Part shown: positions 15,663 through 24,641 of the stretch, piece after piece | Layout of the letters: the number at the start of each line of letters is the position of its first letter | How positions within the stretch are numbered: position 1 is the first letter of the stretch | From: Bacillus sp. 7884-1 | GTDB taxonomy: Bacteria; Bacillota; Bacilli; Bacillales; Cytobacillaceae | DNA: 56,892 bases | Direction of reading: 5' to 3' | Assembly (NCBI RefSeq): GCF_002272245.1 | Contig: NZ_NPDD01000020.1 | Coordinates: 1-56,892, forward strand | Program-made: the position numbers and the translations under genes | Notes under the pieces: generated by a model | Seen by the model: only the letters and a program-made list of their open reading frames with translations | Told to the model about the DNA's origin: nothing | Database searches by the model: none

Positions 15663-16619
15663 TTATTGTATTTTACCTAAACCGAAATTGTCAATCATTT
15701 CCCTAAAATTAACATTTGAATACTGGTTTCCACTCTCAATATTATTTTTTAAATCGGAAAGAGTATAGTTCTGCCAATCCTGTAAATTTTCCATATCCCA
15801 CTTTTCCAAAAATAAAGTATACAAAAAAATCTCTCTAATTTTTAAAAAGATTGGAATTTGCTGAATGAGTTCTTTGCTGATTGTGTGTTCCTGCTGATAA
15901 CCTATTAAGAAATGCTCCCAGAACTCCCTGCTGAATTGTTTATTTTCGGGTGTAAAAGATGATGCTTGCCAATAAGCATGATAAAAGGCAGCGGCTAAAT
16001 CATAAGCAAACCAATGGTAGGCACAATCATCAAAATCAAAAAGTGTTAGCCTGCCTTCGTTTACAAAAAGATTACCTTGGTTATGTATAAGCCCGAATAG
16101 GTCAGGAGATTGTGGAAACTTTACCAACTGATTTAATAGTTGTTTGTACTTATTTGCTATAGTTTCTGTTGTGATTTTAGGGAATAGATGTAGTATATCT
16201 GGTTGATCCACTGTCCAAATCGGGCGATCTATCTTTCTCTTTTTTCCAGTCCTATGCATTTTCCCCAATAGATTTCCCCAATGAAAATAAAGTTTTTCAT
16301 TCCATACATTAGTATCGGTGACATCAATGGGTGTTCCTTTAGCTTTTTCAAATGCCACTACAAAATGGTAATCATCGATTGATTCGACCAACCTCTCACG
16401 CACGGATTTTAAGGGTAATGATACGGGTACACCATTCTCCTTTAACCCCTCTATAAATGCCAGTTCGTTAATAATATCCGATTGCGTTCGTCTAGAGGAA
16501 GGTGTCACTCTGAATATGAAAGGACCCGCTGAATAAACAGTGTTATTAAAGCCATCATTAATTCGAACTAGTTCACCTTCTATATGACCATATAAATGTA
16601 TTAAAGAATCATAAATCAT
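15663..16619 (-). CDS. Aminoglycoside phosphotransferase (APH) family kinase
   Basis: About 318 residues with the APH/choline-kinase fold. Catalytic loop LIHNQGNLFVNEG has the conserved His and Asn (family HxDxxxxN; here the usual catalytic Asp is Gln), followed by LFDFDDCAYHW with the metal-binding Asp. The Asp-to-Gln change in the HxD position is notable and could mean altered or lost activity. The start at 16619 follows a purine-rich AGAAAGAGAGAG; a longer form would overlap the upstream DUF1992 gene. The substrate is unknown: many Bacillus members phosphorylate small metabolites, not drugs. Confidence 0.72.
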   Translation of the reverse strand: MIYDSLIHLYGHIEGELVRINDGFNNTVYSAGPFIFRVTPSSRRTQSDIINELAFIEGLKENGVPVSLPLKSVRERLVESIDDYHFVVAFEKAKGTPIDVTDTNVWNEKLYFHWGNLLGKMHRTGKKRKIDRPIWTVDQPDILHLFPKITTETIANKYKQLLNQLVKFPQSPDLFGLIHNQGNLFVNEGRLTLFDFDDCAYHWFAYDLAAAFYHAYWQASSFTPENKQFSREFWEHFLIGYQQEHTISKELIQQIPIFLKIREIFLYTLFLEKWDMENLQDWQNYTLSDLKNNIESGNQYSNVNFREMIDNFGLGKIQ

Positions 16620-16644
16620 TTTGCTCTCTCTTTCTATATAATCC

Positions 16645-17013
16645 TTATTTAAATTTGTTAAAAATATTTTCTGCATAGCACCCAAAACGAGAAATTGTTG
16701 ACGTTCCTCTTTTTTTAAGCATTCTCTCCAGTTCCATTCTTTTTTTCTTCAATTTTGCTTGAAAAAGTTTTTTCTCTTCTTCATCTGTTACAGTTTCTAA
16801 TAATTCTTCAATTCTAAAAATTTCATTTTTTACATCCTCAGGCGAATATCCCGCATTTTTTAATACGCGGTACGCCATTTTCCATTCCTCAGACATTCCT
16901 GGAAAATCATCTTTTAATTCCAGTGGCTGTCCCATACCTGGCAGATTATCGAGATCCTTTTTCTTTATGGCTTCCTTGATTTTATCCTCGGCGATTCTTG
17001 TAAATAAATCCAT
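16645..17013 (-). CDS. DUF1992 (DnaJ-homologue conserved region) protein
   Basis: 122-residue protein with the DUF1992 pattern: an opening IAEDKIKEAIKKKDLDNLPG, then GQPLEL and a helical, charged C-terminal half. The family is also found in the DNAJC28 protein and its role is unknown. The start follows AAGGGTG with 8-base spacing. It is just upstream of the APH-like gene on the same strand. Confidence 0.82.
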   Translation of the reverse strand: MDLFTRIAEDKIKEAIKKKDLDNLPGMGQPLELKDDFPGMSEEWKMAYRVLKNAGYSPEDVKNEIFRIEELLETVTDEEEKKLFQAKLKKKRMELERMLKKRGTSTISRFGCYAENIFNKFK

Positions 17014-17083
17014 ACCTATCACACCCTTCGCTCTACAGGTAAATACTTTAGTCTTCTCTAATATATATGTAATTACCCGTAAA

Positions 17084-17113
17084 AAACCACCATGCAAAGC
17101 TGCATGGTGGTTT
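17084..17113 (-). terminator. citB terminator
   Basis: 13-bp perfect hairpin AAACCACCATGCA / TGCATGGTGGTTT with a T run on the minus strand, immediately after citB. Confidence 0.92.
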
Positions 17114-17118
17114 GAATA

Positions 17119-19830
17119 TTATGCTTCTTGTAATTTTTCGCGAAGTACCATTGGAAGGATACCGCCATGACGGTAGTAATCAATTTCAACTTCAGAATCA
17201 AAGCGAACAAGCACTTCAAATTCTTTCTTGTTGCCTGCTTCATCAGTAGCAGTAACTTTTAGTAAATCACGTGGTCTTACGTCTTCACCGACTTGGACAT
17301 CGATTGTTTCTTTACCAGTTAAACCAAGTGTTTCAGCGCTTTCGCCTTCTTTAAATTGAAGTGGAAGAACACCCATTAACACAAGGTTTGAACGGTGAAT
17401 ACGCTCGAAGCTTTCAGCAAGAACTGTTTTAATGCCTAGAAGGTTTGTACCTTTCGCAGCCCAGTCACGTGAAGAGCCCATACCGTAATCTTTACCAGCA
17501 AGAACAATAAGTCCAGTGCCGTTTTCTTTGTATTTCATGCAAGCATCATAGATCGGTGTCACTTCGCCTGTTGGCCAGTAAGTGGTTACTCCACCTTCTG
17601 TACCTGGTGCGATTTGGTTACGGATACGAATGTTTGCAAATGTTCCACGCATCATTACTTCGTGGTTACCACGACGAGAACCGTATGAGTTAAAGTCACG
17701 TGGCTGAACGCCTTTTTCCAATAAATATTTACCAGCTGGAGTGTTCTTGCCAATTGCTCCTGCAGGTGAAATATGGTCAGTTGTAACAGAATCTCCAAAT
17801 TTTGCTACTACACGTAGGTCTGTTAATGGTTCAACCTTACCTGGTTCAGGTGATAACCCTTCAAAGAATGGTGGGTTTGCAATGTAAGTAGAATCTTCAT
17901 CCCAAGTATATAATGGCTCATTGCTTGTTTTAATCTCGTTCCAACGCTCGTTATCTCCGAATACATTTGCATATTCACTGCGGAAAAGTTCAGGAGTAAC
18001 TGTGCGTTTCACAACTTCATTTACTTCAGCAGTTGTTGGCCAAATATCTTTGAAGAATACATCGTTACCATCTTTGTCTTTACCAATTGATTCAGAAGCA
18101 AAGTCAATGTTCACTGTACCAGCTAAAGCATAAGCCACAACTAGTGGTGGTGAAGCAAGATAGTTACCCTTTACAAGCGGGTGAATACGTCCTTCAAAGT
18201 TACGGTTACCTGAAAGTACAGATGTAACCAATAGATCGTTTTCAGCGATTGTTTTTTCAATTTCTTCTTTTAATGGGCCGGAGTTACCGATACATGTTGT
18301 ACAGCCGTAACCTACAAGGTTGAAGCCGATTTCCTCTAAATATGGAAGTAATCCAGAATCACGAAGGTATCCAGTTACAACTTTAGAACCTGGTGCTAAT
18401 GATGTTTTAACAAACTTAGGAACTTCCATTCCAAGTTCAACTGCTTTTTTCGCAACAAGACCTGCACCCACTAAAACATATGGGTTAGATGTATTTGTAC
18501 AGCTAGTGATAGAAGCAATCGCAACTGCACCCGTTTTAATCGTTGTTTGGTCACCGTTTTGGAAATTAACTGTAGCCGACTTTTCAAGCTCATCTGCTTG
18601 TAAGCCGAATCCTTGGTTTCCTTGTGGAGCAGAAACTGCCTTTACGAACTCTTCTTTCATTTTTGAAAGTGGAATCAAATCTTGTGGACGCTTAGGACCT
18701 GAAAGATTTGGTTCAATAATAGAAAGATCAATTTCAACTACATTTGTATAAACTGGCTCAAGGGTAGGATCAAAGAATAATCCATTTTCTTTGCAGTATT
18801 GTTCTACTACATTGATTTGCTCTTCTTCACGGCCAGTTAAACGCATATAGGCAAGAGATTCATCATCAATTGGGAAGAATCCGCATGTTGCACCATATTC
18901 AGGAGCCATGTTCGCAATTGTTGCACGGTCTGCTAATGGAAGTACAGATACTCCAGGACCGAAGAACTCAACAAATTTACCAACTACACCTTGGCTGCGA
19001 AGTACTTGAGTTACTTTTAAAGCAAGGTCAGTTGCAGTAGCGCCATTTGGAAGCTCACCTGTTAACTTAACCCCTACTACTTCAGGTACTGGGAAGTATG
19101 AAGGCTGTCCAAGCATTCCTGCTTCTGCTTCAATACCGCCAACGCCCCATCCAAGAACGCCTAGTCCATTAATCATAGTTGTATGTGAGTCAGTACCAAC
19201 TAAGGTATCTGGATATGCTTCTAATTCACCTTCAGCATTTTCTGAAACATGAACAACATCTGCTAAGTACTCAAGGTTAACTTGGTGTACGATACCCGTT
19301 GCAGGCGGAACTGCACGATAGTTATTGAATGATTTTTGAGCCCAGCTTAGGAACTGGTAACGCTCTGCATTACGTTCGAATTCTAAATCCATGTTGACAC
19401 GTAAAGAGTCAGCAGAACCGTATGCATCAACCTGTACGGAGTGGTCAATAACAAGGTCAACTGTTTTCTCTGGGTTAATTTTATCAGGATCGCCGCCAAG
19501 GTCAGCCATTGCTTTTCTTAATGAAGCAAGGTCAACGACTGCTGGAACACCAGTGAAATCTTGTAGGATAACACGTGACGGTTTGAATGGAACATCTACT
19601 TCTTTAAGTTCATCTGTTCCCCATTTTGCTAAGTTTTCAACGTGCTCCTTTGCGATGACACGGCCATCATATTGACGAAGCACAGATTCAAGTAATACTT
19701 TTACGGAATATGGCAATTTAGAAACCTTGCCAATACCAGCCTCTTCAAGTGCACTTAAGCGGTAGTAGTGATAACGTTTACCGTTTACTTCGAAGGAAGT
19801 ACGTGCGTTAAATACATCATTTTTCACCAT
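17119..19830 (-). CDS. citB: Aconitate hydratase (aconitase A)
   Basis: 903-residue enzyme of the TCA cycle converting citrate to isocitrate through a [4Fe-4S] cluster. Cluster ligands are visible as the Cys of [11 protein letters not shown] and the two Cys of [12 protein letters not shown]. The C-terminal swivel domain ([10 protein letters not shown]) carries active-site Ser and Arg. Length agrees with AcnA/IRP-type aconitases, which in Bacillus also bind RNA. A CcpC-like box lies upstream. It is divergent from sspO, as in B. subtilis. Confidence 0.97.
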   Translation of the reverse strand: MVKNDVFNARTSFEVNGKRYHYYRLSALEEAGIGKVSKLPYSVKVLLESVLRQYDGRVIAKEHVENLAKWGTDELKEVDVPFKPSRVILQDFTGVPAVVDLASLRKAMADLGGDPDKINPEKTVDLVIDHSVQVDAYGSADSLRVNMDLEFERNAERYQFLSWAQKSFNNYRAVPPATGIVHQVNLEYLADVVHVSENAEGELEAYPDTLVGTDSHTTMINGLGVLGWGVGGIEAEAGMLGQPSYFPVPEVVGVKLTGELPNGATATDLALKVTQVLRSQGVVGKFVEFFGPGVSVLPLADRATIANMAPEYGATCGFFPIDDESLAYMRLTGREEEQINVVEQYCKENGLFFDPTLEPVYTNVVEIDLSIIEPNLSGPKRPQDLIPLSKMKEEFVKAVSAPQGNQGFGLQADELEKSATVNFQNGDQTTIKTGAVAIASITSCTNTSNPYVLVGAGLVAKKAVELGMEVPKFVKTSLAPGSKVVTGYLRDSGLLPYLEEIGFNLVGYGCTTCIGNSGPLKEEIEKTIAENDLLVTSVLSGNRNFEGRIHPLVKGNYLASPPLVVAYALAGTVNIDFASESIGKDKDGNDVFFKDIWPTTAEVNEVVKRTVTPELFRSEYANVFGDNERWNEIKTSNEPLYTWDEDSTYIANPPFFEGLSPEPGKVEPLTDLRVVAKFGDSVTTDHISPAGAIGKNTPAGKYLLEKGVQPRDFNSYGSRRGNHEVMMRGTFANIRIRNQIAPGTEGGVTTYWPTGEVTPIYDACMKYKENGTGLIVLAGKDYGMGSSRDWAAKGTNLLGIKTVLAESFERIHRSNLVLMGVLPLQFKEGESAETLGLTGKETIDVQVGEDVRPRDLLKVTATDEAGNKKEFEVLVRFDSEVEIDYYRHGGILPMVLREKLQEA

Positions 19831-19977
19831 AGTGAAACCCCCTCATTCGTCATCATTAACTAAAATTAACGAAAAGTTGAAAAGTTTGAATATTCCTATC
19901 CATCCCTACTTTTCTCACAATTCTAATCTTAATACAACCTTGTACATAAGTAAATAACAAGAAAGTTATTGTAATTG

Positions 19978-19992
19978 ATAAGTTTTTCTTAT
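19978..19992 (-). promoter_or_regulatory. CcpC-like box upstream of citB
   Basis: ATAA-N7-TTAT dyad in the citB upstream region, matching the box described for the LysR-type regulator CcpC that represses citB in B. subtilis. A near variant, ATAA-N8-TTAT, lies at 19954-19969. The rest of this 350-base gap shows no other gene. Confidence 0.45.
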
Positions 19993-20185
19993 GGTATTTA
20001 TGTATAATGTTCTAAATATTTAGAAAAATCTTATAACGGCGTATAACTGAATAGTCATAAAGATTAGAATTGCGTACATATTTATTATCTCAAAAAACTT
20101 TTTTCTTGTCATTTATTTTCCCTTAAAAGGAAATATTAACACTATCAGTGAGAATTCTACAGAATTCTCATAGGAGGTGAATGGT

Positions 20186-20335
20186 ATGCAAAGAAGAAAG
20201 TCAAATCATGTTATTCCGGGCGCAAATGCTGCTAAAGGTCAGGGTCAAGGAGCAGGATTTAACGAGGAAATGGCGAACGAACCTTTAACCATTAAGGAAA
20301 AAATGAACAATAAAAAACGGAAGAAAAATCAATAA
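20186..20335 (+). CDS. sspO: Small acid-soluble spore protein O
   Basis: 49-residue basic protein starting [20 protein letters not shown] and ending NNKKRKKNQ, the SspO pattern. AGGAGGTG lies 8 bases before the chosen ATG; an ATG 5 bases earlier is out of frame. Expected to be a forespore product. Its position divergent from citB matches B. subtilis. Confidence 0.93.
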   Translation: MQRRKSNHVIPGANAAKGQGQGAGFNEEMANEPLTIKEKMNNKKRKKNQ

Positions 20336-20378
20336 TTGTAAAAAAGCAGGAGTTACCCCCTGCTTTTTAGCCTTGTTC

Positions 20379-20657
20379 TTATTCTGGAAGATTTACTTCT
20401 GCAACAATGTTTTCCAAATCCTGTTGAAAGCGCTCAAGCTGGGCGCGTTGGTGTTCAGAAGCTACTTCAAGAGCATTTTCAATTTGTTGATACGCTTCAT
20501 TTACTTCTTCTTTTAAATGCTTCAATTGATGACCGTAACTTGCACTATCACTAATAATGGTTGCAGCAAGTCCTTGAGCTTCTTCATATCCTTGCTGGGC
20601 AGCTTGAAATGCCTGCTGTTTATCCTTATTATATGGAAATCGATCAATATCCACCAT
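20379..20657 (-). CDS. Small helical hypothetical protein, 92 aa
   Basis: Acidic, Gln- and Glu-rich, nearly all-helical protein with possible coiled coils (HLKEEVNEAYQQIENALEV and QLERFQQDLENIV). There is no Cys and no membrane span. The start at 20657 uses AGGGGAG about 10 bases upstream. It lies between the spore genes sspO and sspP. The family is not recognised. Confidence 0.7.
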   Translation of the reverse strand: MVDIDRFPYNKDKQQAFQAAQQGYEEAQGLAATIISDSASYGHQLKHLKEEVNEAYQQIENALEVASEHQRAQLERFQQDLENIVAEVNLPE

Positions 20658-20773
20658 TGACTGTTTCACTCCCCTCACGTTTCTATAACGTTAAATTGCA
20701 CAGCGGAATAGCAAATTATTCAGCATAAAAACTCTTCAGCATTACATCCTATTATTATAGGAGGGATGAAAAA

Positions 20774-20914
20774 ATGGTGAACAAAAACGACGGCAAGGAT
20801 ATGAGAAGAAATCAGCCAAAGATATCTGGCCAGCCTGAGCCAATGAGTGGATCAAAAAAAGTAAAGAATCGCAACCATACACGCCAAAAACACAATTCAC
20901 ACCATGATATGTAA
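20774..20914 (+). CDS. sspP: Small acid-soluble spore protein P
   Basis: 46-residue basic protein with the conserved SspP tail: [20 protein letters not shown] followed by [14 protein letters not shown] lies upstream. In B. subtilis sspO and sspP are adjacent; here a small minus-strand gene separates them. A terminator follows. Confidence 0.93.
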   Translation: MVNKNDGKDMRRNQPKISGQPEPMSGSKKVKNRNHTRQKHNSHHDM

Positions 20915-20942
20915 TTAAAACTTTGTGACCAAAGAAATAGTT

Positions 20943-20973
20943 CTAACCCCCTCTAGACCGTAGAGGGGGTTAG
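20943..20973. terminator. Bidirectional terminator, sspP/selA
   Basis: 13-bp perfect hairpin CTAACCCCCTCTA / TAGAGGGGGTTAG between converging sspP and selA. The T tail is weak. Confidence 0.75.
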
Positions 20974-20975
20974 AT

Positions 20976-22382
20976 TTATAATTGTATTAATGATTGAACC
21001 AAAAGCTTTTCTTCTTCCTCTGTTACGGTTCTTAGGTCGATGATAAACTCATCCTTTTGAATTCGTCCGATAATGGCTGGTTTGAATTCTGTTCTCAATT
21101 TTCTTCCTACTTGTTCTGCAGTAAGGGCATGGTGTTTTAAAGAAATAACCATGGTTGGAAGTTGAACGTCCGGCATCGTTCCCCCGCCAACTTGACTTGT
21201 ACCAGGGAAAATTTTCGCCTGAAAATACTCTGTACCTTGTAACAAGTTTGTAACAAACCTCTTCGATCTTTCGTCTAATTCTTCGATAGAAACTAATAAA
21301 TCACGGATGGTGGGAATGTTTTGGACGCCCTTTTCCCCACGTGCATAATCAATTAACGTCCCTTCGAGTGCTGCTAAAGTCATTTTATCGACCCGAACTA
21401 CTCGGGCTAATTGGTGTTTTTTTAAACGATCAATAATTTTCTTTTTCCCAGCAATAATTCCAGCTTGAGGTCCACCCAGCAGCTTATCTCCACTAAAGGT
21501 AACAATATCCGCACCCATAGTAATAATCTCTTTTACTACCGGTTCTTCGCCGATTCCGTGTTTTCTAAAGTCAAATAGTGCACCGCTGCCAAGGTCTTCA
21601 TAAAAAATAACATCTTCAGCACGATTTGTAAGCTGTATGAGTTCTTCGGTTTCCACTGATTTGGTAAAACCAATCACTTTAAAATTACTTGTATGTACTT
21701 TCATGACAATCGCCGTTTCAGGATTAAGCGCTTTTTCATAATCATATAAATGAGTTTTATTTGTTGTTCCGACTTCGATTAATTTCGCTCCGCTTTCTTC
21801 CATAATAGAGGAAATACGGAATGAACCGCCAATTTCTACTAACTGACCTCTTGATACAATGACTTCTTTATTTTCTGCAAGCGCTCTTAATACAAGATAA
21901 ACGGCAGCAGCATTATTGTTGACGACCATTACTGCTTCTGCACCGGTAATTTCTTTAAGCAGAGCTTCTACATGGCTATGTCTGGAACCGCGCTCCCCTT
22001 CATTTAGCTTATATTCGAGGTTGGAGTAATTTTGCGCTGTTTCCACTACATGACTGATAGCATTATCGCTTAACCTTGCTCTCCCAAGGTTTGTATGAAG
22101 GATCGTTCCAGTACCATTGATTACTTTTTCAATTGTATAAGAAAATTGTTTTTTTATATTTACAGCTAATCGTTGAAAAACTTCATCTATAAATTGTTTG
22201 GTGCCTGGAGTTGCACCATTCCAGTCTCCATTTAATAGTAACATCCTAATTTGATCGACAGCTTCTTTTAACTGTTTTGTCAGCTGAGTAACATCTAGAT
22301 GATTCTCCCTAAGGAGAGCTTCGAACTGTTCATGATTTTGCAATTCATGGACAGCTGGAATTGAACGTAACCATTCCTTCAC
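20976..22382 (-). CDS. selA: L-seryl-tRNA(Sec) selenium transferase
   Basis: 468-residue PLP enzyme that converts Ser-tRNA(Sec) to Sec-tRNA(Sec) using selenophosphate. The N-terminal part (LRSIPAVHELQ) is the tRNA-binding domain. NGTGTILHTNLGRARL near 90-105 and SGDKLLGGPQAGI near 296-308 are family signatures, the Lys of the latter being the PLP lysine. Length is normal for bacterial SelA. selD and a SelW-like selenoprotein gene lie within 2.1 kb. selB is not next to it, unlike the usual selAB arrangement. Its presence supports TGA-as-Sec reading in this genome. Confidence 0.96.
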   Translation of the reverse strand: MKEWLRSIPAVHELQNHEQFEALLRENHLDVTQLTKQLKEAVDQIRMLLLNGDWNGATPGTKQFIDEVFQRLAVNIKKQFSYTIEKVINGTGTILHTNLGRARLSDNAISHVVETAQNYSNLEYKLNEGERGSRHSHVEALLKEITGAEAVMVVNNNAAAVYLVLRALAENKEVIVSRGQLVEIGGSFRISSIMEESGAKLIEVGTTNKTHLYDYEKALNPETAIVMKVHTSNFKVIGFTKSVETEELIQLTNRAEDVIFYEDLGSGALFDFRKHGIGEEPVVKEIITMGADIVTFSGDKLLGGPQAGIIAGKKKIIDRLKKHQLARVVRVDKMTLAALEGTLIDYARGEKGVQNIPTIRDLLVSIEELDERSKRFVTNLLQGTEYFQAKIFPGTSQVGGGTMPDVQLPTMVISLKHHALTAEQVGRKLRTEFKPAIIGRIQKDEFIIDLRTVTEEEEKLLVQSLIQL

Positions 22383-22478
22383 TACAAAAACTCCTTTACT
22401 ATTCCTACTTTATTCCTATTATACCATTTCACATTTTCATTCGGAATGAATAAAATAAACCGAGCAAGGGGGATCGTT

Positions 22479-22871
22479 ATGAAATCGAAAAAAAATATAC
22501 AGCCAATTGATTTTGACCTTGTGGAAAAATGGTTGGAAAACTACTGCCTTGATCCTCTAACTACCCATGATGATTTGACTCAATTTCGAATCGATTTATA
22601 CGAAACTGATCAAGAATGGATTGTTGAGGCATTGCTTAACGAGTATAACAGCTCTGAAATTAAAGTTTTTATAGAAGATAAGAAACTGATTATTACTGCT
22701 GATAAATCTTCCACTCCCTCTAATCAACAAAAAAGAGTTCGGACTATTCAGTTCCCCTTTCAGGTTATTAATCAAAAAGTAACAGCCAATTATATTAATG
22801 GAATATTAGAGGTTCTTATATCAAAATCTGAGAAAGGTTTAGGGAAAAATTGCTTTATCACACTGCCCTAA
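22479..22871 (+). CDS. Hsp20/alpha-crystallin-like protein
   Basis: 130-residue protein with an N-terminal helical part and a beta-rich C-terminal part resembling the alpha-crystallin domain (VKVFIEDKKLIITAD near 65-80; NGILEVLISKSE near 110). It is short of the C-terminal IxI tail. It could be a small heat-shock or spore-coat (CotP-like) protein. The start uses GGGGG before the ATG at 22479. It is divergent from selA; any link with selenium is only positional. Confidence 0.6.
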   Translation: MKSKKNIQPIDFDLVEKWLENYCLDPLTTHDDLTQFRIDLYETDQEWIVEALLNEYNSSEIKVFIEDKKLIITADKSSTPSNQQKRVRTIQFPFQVINQKVTANYINGILEVLISKSEKGLGKNCFITLP

Positions 22872-22934
22872 GGTTTATCTTAAGGCATGATTTTTCATCA
22901 GTCAGTTAACATAATATCATTATAAAAAACAATA

Positions 22935-22965
22935 AGCCCTCATATCTTATTTTGATATGAGGGCT
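22935..22965. terminator. Bidirectional terminator
   Basis: 12-bp hairpin AGCCCTCATATC / GATATGAGGGCT between the Hsp20-like gene and the SelW-like gene, which converge here. Confidence 0.88.
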
Positions 22966-22969
22966 ATGT

Positions 22970-23209
22970 TTATTTTTCTGATATTATGTTAATGATATCC
23001 TCGGTGTCAGGAAATACACCCGTATCGAGTTTGGAATAAATCTTTTCTCCATTGACAGTTACTTCAAATGCTCCGCCTGATACAGGGATTAGTTCCATTT
23101 TTCCAATCTTTCGATTAAAGTGCGTAAAAAGTTCTTCCGCGAAACTCGCGGCTTTTGGTGCGTAGTTTCATTGCATGCAAAATTCTACAATTACATGATA
23201 GTTGTTCAT
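22970..23209 (-). CDS. SelW/Rdx family selenoprotein (in-frame TGA = Sec14)
   Basis: 79-residue protein appears if the TGA at 23168-23170 is read as Sec. It gives EFCMQ-Sec-NYAPKA, the CxxU redox motif of the SelW/SelT/SelH (Rdx) family, whose Cys forms read CxxC. Further family features follow: the LIPVSGGAFEVTVNGEKIYS strand region and GVFPDTEDI near the end. GGAGGAG precedes the ATG. A 6-bp perfect hairpin with a GTT loop follows the TGA at SECIS distance. It lies between selA and selD. Rdx proteins have a thioredoxin-like fold and thiol redox roles; the partner here is unknown. Confidence 0.93.
23137..23151 (-). promoter_or_regulatory. bSECIS candidate of the SelW-like gene
   Basis: On the coding strand CCGCGA-GTT-TCGCGG forms a perfect 6-bp stem with a 3-base loop holding GU. 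The loop begins 22 bases after the TGA, matching known bacterial SECIS geometry. Confidence 0.7.
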
Positions 23210-23360
23210 TTTAACTCCTCCGTGTATATAAATCTATTTCCTACATTGACATAGTAAAAACATTTTATCGTAAGGATTTTTTCCTAGCAAATTTTTTGCT
23301 TATATCTAGTATGTGCGATTTTAAATGGAAAGAGTTATACTAATAAATGGAGGTGGATTT

Positions 23361-24413
23361 ATGAGTGAGCAAGAGAAAATACGCCTAACCTCTTTATCAA
23401 CTAAAGCAGGCTGAGGATGTAAAATTGGTCCTGAGGACCTAGCGCAAGTTTTGCGCCTATTACCAAAACAAGACCCTGTTCCAGAGTTACTAGTGGGGCA
23501 TGAAACTTCAGATGATGCAGGTGTTTATCAACTAACGGATTCGATTGCCTTAATTCAAACGGTCGATTTCTTTACTCCAATCGTGGACGACCCATATATG
23601 TTTGGACAGATTACTGCGGCTAACGCATTAAGTGACGTTTATGCAATGGGTGGAGAACCAAAAACGGTCTTAAATATTGTAGCATACCCAATAAAGAAGC
23701 TTGGTGCAGAGATGCTTTCAGATATTCTCCGCGGTGCAGCAGATAAAGTAAAGGAAGCTGGAGCACTTACCGTTGGAGGTCATTCCATTGATGATCAAGA
23801 GCCTAAATTTGGTCTTTCTGTTACGGGAATTGTTCATCCAGATAAGGTTTGGAAGAATGTTGGAGCGAAGCCCGGAGATGTATTGGTTATAACAAAGCCG
23901 ATAGGTGTTGGTATTATCACTACAGGGATTAAGCGGAGTGTGGTAACACCTCAACAAGAACAAATTGTCACAGAAACAATGGCTGAGTTAAATAAGACGG
24001 CTGCAAAAATTTTAATGAACTATCATCCTCATGCTGTAACGGATGTAACAGGCTTTGGCTTGTTAGGACATAGCAGTGAAATGGCACGCGGAAGTAATGT
24101 GAGCTTTGAGATTTCCTACTCTAAGGTTCCAATTCTTGAAGGTGCATTAGAGTTAGCGAGAGCTGGAGTGGTTCCAGGTGGATCAAAGTCAAATCACAAA
24201 TGGATACTCGAAGATGTTGAATATGAAGACTTGCTTTCTGAGGAACAGTTAGTTCTATGTGATGCTATCACTTCTGGGGGGCTGCTCGTTTCTATGAGTG
24301 AAGAAGAAGCTGTTCAATATGTGGACAATCTTCATTCAGCAGGAAAACTGCATGCTGCTATTGTTGGCAGGGTTACCGAAAAGAAAGAGAAATTAATTTA
24401 TGCGAAAAGATAA
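23361..24413 (+). CDS. selD: Selenide, water dikinase (in-frame TGA = Sec18)
   Basis: 350-residue selenophosphate synthetase: makes selenophosphate from selenide and ATP. The true start is ATG at 23361 (GGAGGTGG upstream), not the later ATG-like starts after the TGA. Residues 15-22 read KAG-Sec-GCKI, the catalytic loop where the enzyme has Sec or Cys followed by the essential Lys, so SelD is itself a selenoprotein here. GGHSIDDQEPKFGLSVTGIV is the ATP/Mg part, and TDVTGFGLLGH is another signature. A short GC hairpin follows the TGA. A strong terminator closes the gene. Confidence 0.97.
23427..23439 (+). promoter_or_regulatory. bSECIS candidate of selD
   Basis: GGTCC-TGA-GGACC hairpin (5 bp) whose loop begins 17 bases after the Sec TGA. 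Position fits a bacterial SECIS; loop sequence is less typical. Confidence 0.5.
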
Positions 24414-24415
24414 CA

Positions 24416-24443
24416 GCGTGGCGCGCATGCCACGTTGTTTTTT
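24416..24443 (+). terminator. selD terminator
   Basis: CGTGGC / GCCACG hairpin followed by a run of T right after the selD stop. Confidence 0.85.
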
Positions 24444-24446
24444 TAT

Positions 24447-24529
24447 AAAAACCGTACAGTTCATACAATAAACCATACAGCATTTACAAATAACCCTACA
24501 GTTCCTACAATAAACCGTACAGCTTTTAC
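24447..24529. repeat. Four 20-21 bp degenerate tandem repeats
   Basis: Four copies of about 21 bases (AATAAACCGTACAGCTTTTAC and variants; first copy 20 bases) run head to tail between selD and tdh. The core CCGTACAG/CCATACAG/CCCTACAG and the TAC end are shared. Function unknown. Confidence 0.75.
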
Positions 24530-24587
24530 AATTAGCTATATAAAAATCTAAAATATACCCAAAATGACCATTTTGAAACATAAAAAA

Positions 24588-24621
24588 AAATAGATGCCCG
24601 ATTGAATCAGGTCATCTATTT
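24588..24621 (-). terminator. tdh terminator
   Basis: 9-bp hairpin AAATAGATG / CATCTATTT followed by T on the minus strand, after tdh. Confidence 0.8.
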
Positions 24622-24641
24622 CTATTAGAACACTTACAAAA

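Noticed and set aside
23451..24413. SelD starting after the TGA at 23451
   Set aside because: It would lose the catalytic Sec and Lys and has no ribosome binding site; the ATG at 23361 has both.
24447..24529. CRISPR array
   Set aside because: Units are contiguous with no unique spacers, and no cas genes are present.
24393..24581. Minus-strand frame encoding a Cys-rich repeat peptide
   Set aside because: It overlaps the selD stop and terminator antisense, has no ribosome binding site, and its Cys pattern follows from the 21-bp DNA repeat. Kept only as a repeat.
24414..24640. tRNA-Sec (selC) between selD and tdh
   Set aside because: No long-variable-arm cloverleaf with a TCA anticodon could be drawn; the sequence is a terminator and tandem repeats.
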